A stretch of DNA of 64,000 nt, taken from positions 1-64,000 of the forward strand of contig SMOI01000039.1 of the NCBI GenBank assembly GCA_008000375.1, read 5' to 3'. The stretch is from Poteriospumella lacustris (taxonomy: Eukaryota > Sar > Chrysophyceae > Chromulinales > Dinobryaceae). The notes beneath the pieces are model-generated. The model was given only the letters and a program-made list of their open reading frames with translations. It was not told the origin of the DNA and did not search any database. Numbering within the stretch: position 1 is the first letter of the stretch; every line of letters starts with the position of its first letter. Below, one piece after another: positions 56,051 to 64,000 of the stretch. The position numbers and the translations under genes are program-made.

Positions 56051-59000
56051 ATGGCCGAAGGACTTTGCTGGTGCGCATCTGACATTCGATGCCCCCATGG
56101 TATATCCGCGAAGCTTCCTGGTCAATGGGAGGATCTCGAAAAGGTATCCATCCATCAATGACTTCTTCTATTTCTGCATCTCACACTGAGTTGTTTTTGT
56201 TCTTGTGTTAGGTGGTGGATGATGTTCTTCAGCAATTTGATCGCAAAAGTGTAAAAAGATATCTTCGGAAGGATGTGGATGGTTCTGCGAAGAACACGTT
56301 GGCCAGCGTCATGAAGGATGTAAGATGCCATTCGAATGCAAACTTTCTTATTATGGAGCCATCTAATCTATCTTATTCTTGTGAAGGTTCACAAGCAACC
56401 TGAAGATGTGAAGCAAATGATCGACAAAGTGAAGGGCACGCGGTAAGTCTTAGAAAGCTTTACGGATATCCAAAGAACAATTGCTGATGTTTTCCTTCGC
56501 TTCGTAGTGAACTGGCACCGGTGATGTCTCCAGAGATGAAAATGAAGAAGCAACGACGAGGGGAAGGACCCGACAATTTTTCTAAGTCACTGAGTGCGGC
56601 ATCCTTACAACAATCGGTAAGACCATTGCGAGTCATTCTCATCGTATGCGATATTGATCCCACTTGTTACTTGTTACTCTTCACTAGGGAAGTGCACTGA
56701 AACGACCTCACAGTGCTTTGGACACCACCATGATGTCAGAGGCCGGCCCAGATAATCAGTCTTCTCCCGTGATGAACAAATCTGGCAAATTGGTGTTGCC
56801 AGCTATCAACAGTTCCAGTGGCAGTGGTTTTTCGCGCGATATGTTAAGTAACTCCATGCCCAAAGTTCCGCCGCGCTCAGGTGGTCCCAAAGCCGAGCGC
56901 AAACAAGCTTGGGCATCTACACCTGGAACAGTTGCAACTCCTGCAGCTGCCGCAGCTCCCACCATTATCGAGGAGCAGCAGCATCAACTTAGCACAAACC
57001 AACAGTCTGAAGAAGACGATGGAGCTGCAGTGCAAAAGACCAATCCTTTAAATCCCGCACAGGCTGAATCAGTCATTTCCGCTGGATTGATGCGTATTGC
57101 GGACCAATTAGCTCGCAAAATTCTCCCTTGGCAAGCTGTCTTGTGTCCTCGTGCGGTGGAAACATTGCAAGACCTTCGTTTGGCTACGGTACAAGCGAAG
57201 CACACACAGTTTATGAACCAAATGAAAGGTAAACTCGAAGAGAAAGTTGAGAATTTCATTCGACGAAAGGAAGAAGAAGTTGATGCATATCTGGAGAAGG
57301 AAGTGCAAGAATGGCAAGCCTTTCTTCAACAGGACGAAATGGACCTCAGTGATTTTGTCAAAGCAGACATCGATCGTATTGCAAACCGTGCTATTGCGCA
57401 AGACACGGCCTATCGACAACGAGAGTTGAGAGTTGCCAACGAGTTGGATGACCATGAGCGTGATAATACGCGTCAGCAGCTGGTAGATTTCCGTCGCATT
57501 GTCCGTGCTTCCAAGAAGGCTCTGGATACCCACACCAGTTTGTTTGAAACACAACCTTTGCAAGTGGAAGTACGTACCTTGCAAAATTCTATCGCCAACG
57601 CACAGTCTACCACCCGTCGTAAGGCGGTTGACTTGTCTCGAAACACCATTCGTCGTCAAGAAGAATCCCATGATTGGTTGTGCAGTTTGGCGGACAACGC
57701 AATGACCGCAGCCATCAGTGAGCAGAAACTGAAAAGTGCGTACGGCGCATTGGATGGCCAAAAGGGCAACTCCATGGATTCGTTGCACAAAGCCATGGCG
57801 CTGTACAAGGAACAACACAACTCCATTTTGGAAGCCATTGTCGTTTTCGCCGGCCGTATTCATCAACATGCCAGTGATTACTTACAACGCGAGCAATTGG
57901 TATCGCGGGCGTTTATGCAGTATCTTCTGGGTATTATTTCCGGTGAGATCCGTGCTCATACTGGTGAACAGAAAAAGCAATCCTACGCCTGGGAGACAAA
58001 AGCATTGGTTGATCGTGCCCATCGGAAAGAAATGGCGTTGATCAATGAGTTCCATCATCACATGGATCCCTTGGAATCGATGGTCAGTGAGTTCAAGGAG
58101 AAGATGCGGTTACAGTTGGAGCACATTACGATGAAATTGCAAAGTGTCGTCAATGGCAAAGAAAATGATATCAATGCACGCAAAGCGGCTATTCATAAGA
58201 AGCTGGCAAAGCATGTGAACAAGGCATGCAATGCGCGACGGCAACGGTTGAAAGACTCGACCGCCATTCGTCGGGATGAGTTCGAACTGGAAAGCCGGGC
58301 GATGACTAAAGTCGAAGAGTTATGTGGGGATCTGAAAGCGGCCGTCGACACGTTCTGGGTGAAAGAACATTTGAAGGAGAGAAAGATCTACGAAGCTAGC
58401 ATTGGGCGTTTGGAACGCTTGGAGAAGTCTGCGTTGATCATTTGGAACAAACACGCGCATATCGCTTTCGACCAGAAAGAAGAGTATCAAGACTGGCTCG
58501 AAACATACAAACGTGATCGAGACGAGAAGATCCGTCATCGCAAGATTGAAATCGAAGATCAGTACCGCGATTGGGCCGACCTCTTTGTTCGAAATGTTAA
58601 GACAATGGGTAACGACATACGAAAGGGATTCAAGGGATTGATTCATACCTCGTTTGTCTACGATATCAACGCGACAGTGGAACAAAACTTGTTAGATTTA
58701 GAGATGCAATACGATGAATTTCGATTTCGTATTCTGGAGCAGTTCCAGCGTCTTCGCGTGCAATTGGACAAGTATATCAGTGCGCAAATGGCCAAGGTGG
58801 ATAAGTTTTCCGATGAAAAGAAGTCTGGCTTATTGGTGGAATGGCGGGAGAATTTGGTACGATTGGACGACTCCATCAACCGTCGTATTGGGCGCTTGAA
58901 GGACATGGAAGCCGATTTGGAGGAAACGATTCGATTGACGATCTTACAACACGAAGTGGAAAACGGTGTCTTTGAACAGTTATCCTGTGCTCGATACGAA

Positions 59001-62000
59001 GGCTTCTGGATTGATTGGCGCAAGAAAATGCAGGATTTGTCGAAACAGTTGATCACAACGCAGGAAGACTATGAATTATCTAAAAGAGGTGGTAAGCAGA
59101 AAAGTCGACCCACGAAAAAGGATCGCGCGATCGACAATTTGATTGAGGTCGCGAAGGACACCGGTGGCAGTAAAATGAAAACACCATCGAAACAGCCCAA
59201 TGATACCCCACAAAAGTTGGACAGTACGGCCAAGAAAACAGCCACACCAGCTGATGCAGGCTCCGATGATCCTCATCAGACGGTATCGGACACCATGCGT
59301 ATCAAGATCATTCTGGATGATATCCGTGCGGATTTGTTCCGTGATTTCATCCATAAGCTCACGCGTAGTTTAGAGAAAGTGCGTCGTGACTTAGGCGAAG
59401 GCAAACGTCAATTGATTCCTCCATACGCCGCGGCAAAGTGTATTGCCGTGCAATGCGAACGGTTCTATGACAAGGCGAAGCTCAATGAACGTTGCGTTGG
59501 TCGTATATCATCGCGAGGACATATGCTGTTTCAGGAGGGTCTCCCACCCAATGCCAGTGCGACGTTCTCCCTGACCACTACGTTGGCTATGATCTCATTG
59601 CTCAAAATGCGCGAGTACAAATTCGACTGCGATGAGATCTTCACCTTGGCAGAGAATATGAAAGTGTTTTTCTTGATCGGATTGTTGTCTTTGACGAATC
59701 AATATGGTGAGTATGGCGAATATCTCATTCGTTGCGAATGCCTATGGGCTTGTTCGACACTGGATATCAACCCACCGAATGATTTGGTGCAAAATTCGTT
59801 GGCGCAAGGTTTGAAGGATAGTGTTCCGGTGGGAATGAAGGCCACGGGTATTTTCTCAGAGGATCCTGTGGACTTGTTGAACCATTTGCTCGATTTACCG
59901 ACGCACATTGATGCGGTGCAAAATCTTCGAGATGATTACCAGGATATGATCGCGCAACAAGAAGCAGCACTCGCTGCGGCCGCGGCAGCCGCCAATAATA
60001 CAGCAGGTATCGATGCCAACAGTGTGCAAATGGGTGGAAGTTCGTTGGCATTTTCAGAGGATCCCTCGGGAGTGCACAACTACAACGTGGAGCCTCAGTC
60101 AGTTTACGCGATTTTGAAGCAACGAGTGCCGTTTATGCACCAAATCCAAAAGATCACCTCGCTGTTCCCTCACAACGATATGCAAATGATGGCGACAATG
60201 TTGGGTCGGCCCGAGGGCTCGTTTGAACTGACCACCCATCGTGTCTGTCAAGTCATCGCGACCTGGCGCCGCACTAGTATCGCCATTTTACAGTCCGCCA
60301 TGGACCCGCCTAACTCGGAATACCCGCGAATCCAAGATATCATAACTGCCCATCAAGCATCTATCACGGGGAAGAAGAGAATGAACTATGGCAATATCAA
60401 CTGCATTTCGCCTTTCGAAGCGGTTTCAATTGGTATTGATTACGTAACCTCCATTCATGGCCTGCCTATTTCGGTACTGCAGGCAATGATGTTGTTATCA
60501 CGTGGCGGCAGTGTCGATCCGTGGCTGGAAGATCCAAAGCAATCGTTTCGCCATGAACGAATCGTGTATGAGATTCAAGAATTCCTCGATATGATGTCGT
60601 ATCGAATCCCCAAGTCGATGATCCACGACGAGTATCTCCAGGTGACATTGCCCAAGACCATCGCCGACACGCTTTCACAACTGGATATGAATTACTCCAA
60701 CGTCATTCCGTTGGAAGTCTTACGCTCATTCTTGCAGAGAGATGATGCAAACCTGATGAACAATCAAGTATCGATGGTCTTTTGGTCTTTATGTCGCACG
60801 AATGAGGAATTCGACGACCCTTTGGGCTCCCTTCCGGACACGCACGGACCCGAGGGAAGTCACTTCACCGGCGGTGGTTATCGCCCCTTGGTAAATACCA
60901 CCTTCGAAGGTGATCCAGAGGAGTACATGGTGCGCTTTGGACAAGATGTCGACCGATACTTGGACTCTATGCCCACATTGGATGCAAACGTTATCCTGGG
61001 TATGGTTCCGAACGCGTTAACCCCTGCGGCCGCTCACGAGCTAGTATCAGACGCGATGAAATTGGATCCATCCGCTCGAAATCCTATGCCGACAACGTGT
61101 TGCATTTGGTTGGGACAACGATTGGTGAAGAACGAAGACGCATTGAACGTCATCATGTTACCAGGAAACGTGTCCAAAGATGGCAACTATGTGATCGGTG
61201 TCACGCGCCATGCATTCGCTGGTGCGGCCTTTGAAGCACAGAGTGTCGAAGCCTTTATTCGCAAAGTACGTGTCTATGTTGAACTGGACATGCTGACCAA
61301 ATACCCGGAAATCTGCGAGATCCGTGCTTCAGATCGTCACTATGGACCCGCTGGAAACGATCCCATGACCTTCAACGTCGATCATTCGGAGGACAATCAT
61401 TGGAAAGAACTGCTGAATCGCCGTATCAATCGTTTGGACAAGTTGACTATTTCATGGCGTGATACCATGTTATCTGAATGGGCGGCGTCGTTATACTTGT
61501 CTCGTCAGATGAGATATGACGAGCGTGTCCGCTTGGTAGAGAAATCGGTCTCCGTCTATCATACACAGTATCAATCACTTCGTGAGGCCATTTTGAGTGA
61601 ACGAGGCGCCATGATGAGCATGTATCGTGGTATGGAAAATGAGTTAATGGCGTTCATCCAAGATGATTTCGCGCTGATCACTTATCATAGTTCCTTCTTG
61701 GAGCGAGCACTGCGACGGTTTGAGGGTGAGTTCGAACGTGTTTGGCTGGTTATGCGAGACATGATGCTTCATTTCGTGCGCCATGCGGGTTCCATCAAGC
61801 GAGAGTCCATCAATCGTGTGAACAAAGCTTCGATCAAACTTCGCGAGGAGTTGGAAAACAGTTGCAATGGTTTGATCATGGGTTATACCGCTGGCTACGC
61901 ACAGGGCTTTTTTGATGGACTGGTACATCGTGGTGAAATCTGGCGTAGTCGATTGACTGAGTTGCAAGGACAGTTGATCATGATCAAAGAGAAATTCATG

Positions 62001-64000
62001 GCGACGAAGGATGAAATCGATCGCGATTTGACGATTCAAATCACCGATCGATTGACCTTGAACCGCAACAGTACAAAATCCCATTTGGAAGGTCTCAACG
62101 ACGATTCTGCAGTGATGTTAGATCATATTGCAACTACGCGTACTGCATACGCGAATCTCCAAAAGGATGCTAATGCGCGATTGATTCTGCGTATCGAGAA
62201 GTGTATTCGGGAGGCGAGAAAGCTACGCACTGCTGCGGAGAACGATCCGGATTTGGAAGGACCGGTATTGCGCGATATCCGCGTTGTCTTGAACATTGCA
62301 CGACAGGCTTGTCTGGATATCGTCACCGACATCAAAGCCTCCTGTTGGAAGCAATTGCACGCCTTGGACCCTATTCGTGTGACCCATCGCGAGAAAATGG
62401 AAAAGAAAGTGCAAAAGGTGGAAGCCCAATGGAAGGAAGTCGATCGTATCATGCAGCCGTTGGTGGATGATTATGTGCGTGAAATGCTGAAAGAACTGCA
62501 TCAAATGAATGCGCATGCCTTGGAGCTGATCCATGTGTATCGTGACCACGAGTCCAAGGCGTTGCAGGAACAGTTCAAACATGAACGAACTGCGTTGATT
62601 CTTGCCTTCCGCAAGCATTTTCGCGAGTACGACTTGAGTGAGGCTGCCATTTTCGAACGTTACAACATCGAAATCAACCGCACCGTGGCCGATATGCTAC
62701 AGTTATGGGGTCCCAGCAAACCGAAGTTCATCACTCAGTCGCTACGAGAGTTTCGTGCCTTGGCACAAGAGTCATTGGTCGCGACCTCGCAGGACATTCG
62801 CAAGCAAATGTTTATCCGCGAGCTCAACGATGACACGACCAATGCCCGAATGGAGATTGCCGACCATTATGCCCATCAGCTACAAAAGGTATCCACCTAC
62901 GCCGATGTCATTCCCGTCAAATACCTCGCAGAACGCGATCACCAAATCGCCTTTATCGACGAAATGTCGATGGAAAAGAACGGTGATATGGTTCGCCCAC
63001 AAGTGAAAGCGGTACTGGATCTGTTAGTCGCTGGTATCGAGATCGACTACGACTTCGGCAAAGGATACGACAATCTCATCGTGGCGACAGGAACGAAGTC
63101 CAAAGATGCGACGGTAGAACTTGGAGACTACGTCACTCGTTATTCAAACAATGACTACCCCGTATCGATTCCTCAGACAGCGCATTTGACACGCCAACGA
63201 ATTCAATCTCGTCAAGATGAGGTCACAGCCTTGCTCGATGCATCACATGCGCATTTGGTGGCAGATCACTCAAAATTGGACGTCCTGTTTAATGCAGGTG
63301 AAAAGGATATAGAAGAATGGTCGTCTTTGACGTTACAATTGATCGAAAACGCGTTCCACAACGCGGAAATGAACTACTTATCGAATTTGTGGCCAACGCC
63401 TGAGCCGACGCCGCGCTTGGAACTGCTTCCCGAGGACGAGGACCGTGTCGGCAAGCTGAAGGCACTGCTGGCGAAGACTCAAGAGGACAATCGCAACGAA
63501 TTCGATTTAATTCGATCGGTGGCAACGAATGCATCGCCATCTCAGGCGATGGTTCCCTTCAGTAGCAATACCTCCGTGACTTCTTTGCCACCGGGAAGGG
63601 ACAACTTAACCGCGTACAAGGGCGACACAAAGCTGCTTCTGGAGAATCTCAAGATCGACGACGAAGAGGAGGAGGCCTTCCGACAAAAGAAAGAAGCCAA
63701 ACGGCTGGAGAAAGAACGACGAAAGGCGGAGAAGGAAGCGGCAAAGGCGAAATTGCGAGAGCAGCCCCGTATGGCGTTGCCCGAAGGCAAGGTTTTACCG
63801 GAATTGCAGACGAAAGAGCTGCAACAAGGATGGTTCGAATGCATGGCTCCCGAGGGCTACACGTACTACCATAATCCCGTCACGGGTGAGTCACTGTGGG
63901 ACTTGCCACAGGTGTTGAAGAAGCCCTTACGTCGTGATCCTGATGATGACGAAGACAACGATGGCGACTCTGACTACGGCAACAAGCTGGTCGATACGCC
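56051..64000 (+). CDS. giant coiled-coil protein with WW domain, perhaps CCDC180-like (3' end outside window)
   Basis: Exons 56051-56143, 56212-56319, 56387-56442, 56508-56616 and 56688 to beyond 64000; phases fit and the last exon is open for 7.3 kb, giving at least 2,559 aa. Exon 1 starts MAEGLCWCASDIRCPHGISA. After a disordered Ser/Pro/Ala-rich stretch the protein is nearly all long helices and coiled coil (ENFIRRKEEEVDAYLEKEVQ; LERLEKSALIIWNKHAHIAF; YEGFWIDWRKKMQDLSKQL), with a basic Lys-rich linker near 59095-59230 and a globular-looking middle (60100-61450). Near the window end an EAKRLEKERRKAEKEAAKAK helix precedes a WW domain, GWFECMAPEGYTYYHNP then GESLWDLP, a proline-motif binder. 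The style recalls CCDC180 (DUF4455/DUF4456) and other flagellar coiled-coil proteins, but I cannot prove that. Follows the dynein-like gene across the gap. Confidence 0.7.

Noticed and set aside
1-64000. tRNA, rRNA or transposon genes
   Set aside because: I saw no cloverleaf with an intact B box, no rRNA core, and no transposase or reverse transcriptase motif; a tRNAscan or Rfam run would be needed to exclude small RNAs.

Overview
The window is eukaryotic nuclear DNA. Most genes are split by short GT-AG introns (about 40 to 175 bp), the products are eukaryotic (POP1, an NDUFAF3-like complex I assembly factor, a CaMK-type kinase, a dynein heavy chain homologue), genes lie on both strands with spacers usually below 1 kb, and there is one run of about 99 Ns at 55768-55866, a scaffold gap. 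A flagellated protist is implied by a giant divergent dynein heavy chain next to a long coiled-coil protein that resembles flagellar proteins. Style of the kinase, a mitochondrial membrane protein and splice sites (GTACGT or GTAAGT donors, TAG or CAG acceptors) suggest a stramenopile (oomycete-like or relative), but that is inference.

Layout, left to right. 1-52 (+) is the tail of a gene whose identical tail is found inverted at 858-905; 858-3753 (-) a 7-exon U-box protein; 4363-8323 (+) a 1,234-aa H-NOX/HNOBA/histidine kinase/receiver protein, the most striking gene here; 8.3-10.6 kb gene-free with microsatellites; 10637-11725 (-) a DUF285 (BspA-type) repeat protein; 12458-13307 (-) a mitochondrial membrane protein; 13776-15611 (-) a Tudor-like acidic protein; 15987-18592 (-) POP1 of RNase P/MRP, head-to-head with 18966-20540 (+) RtcB tRNA ligase; 20.7-20.9 kb a relic of the tail of the nearby glycosyltransferase; 21222-21892 (+) an orphan gene; 22243-24337 (-) a GT61-like type II membrane glycosyltransferase; 25763-27116 (-) a two-RRM protein; 27687-28244 (+) an NDUFAF3-like protein; 28774-29958 (-) a CaMK with an MGC acylation start; 30518-34966 (+) a signal-peptide-bearing TPR/GT41 (OGT/SPINDLY-like) protein with one apparent 1-nt frameshift; 35176-37734 (-) a secreted spermidine-synthase-fold protein; 38161-55383 (+) a 5,714-aa DNHD1-like dynein heavy chain homologue whose AAA1 ATPase site is erased; then the gap; 56051 to the window end (+) a coiled-coil giant with a WW domain, perhaps CCDC180-like.

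Functional groupings: two RNA-processing genes share a promoter region (POP1 and RtcB); two secretory-pathway enzymes converge (30.5-37.7 kb); the last 26 kb carries two very long probable flagellar genes in tandem. The H-NOX kinase looks like a one-protein gas-sensing phosphorelay input: heme domain, HNOBA linker domain, HisKA/HATPase and receiver are fused in one reading frame across four exons. Exon boundaries given below were worked out by hand from splice consensus and reading phase, without transcript data.
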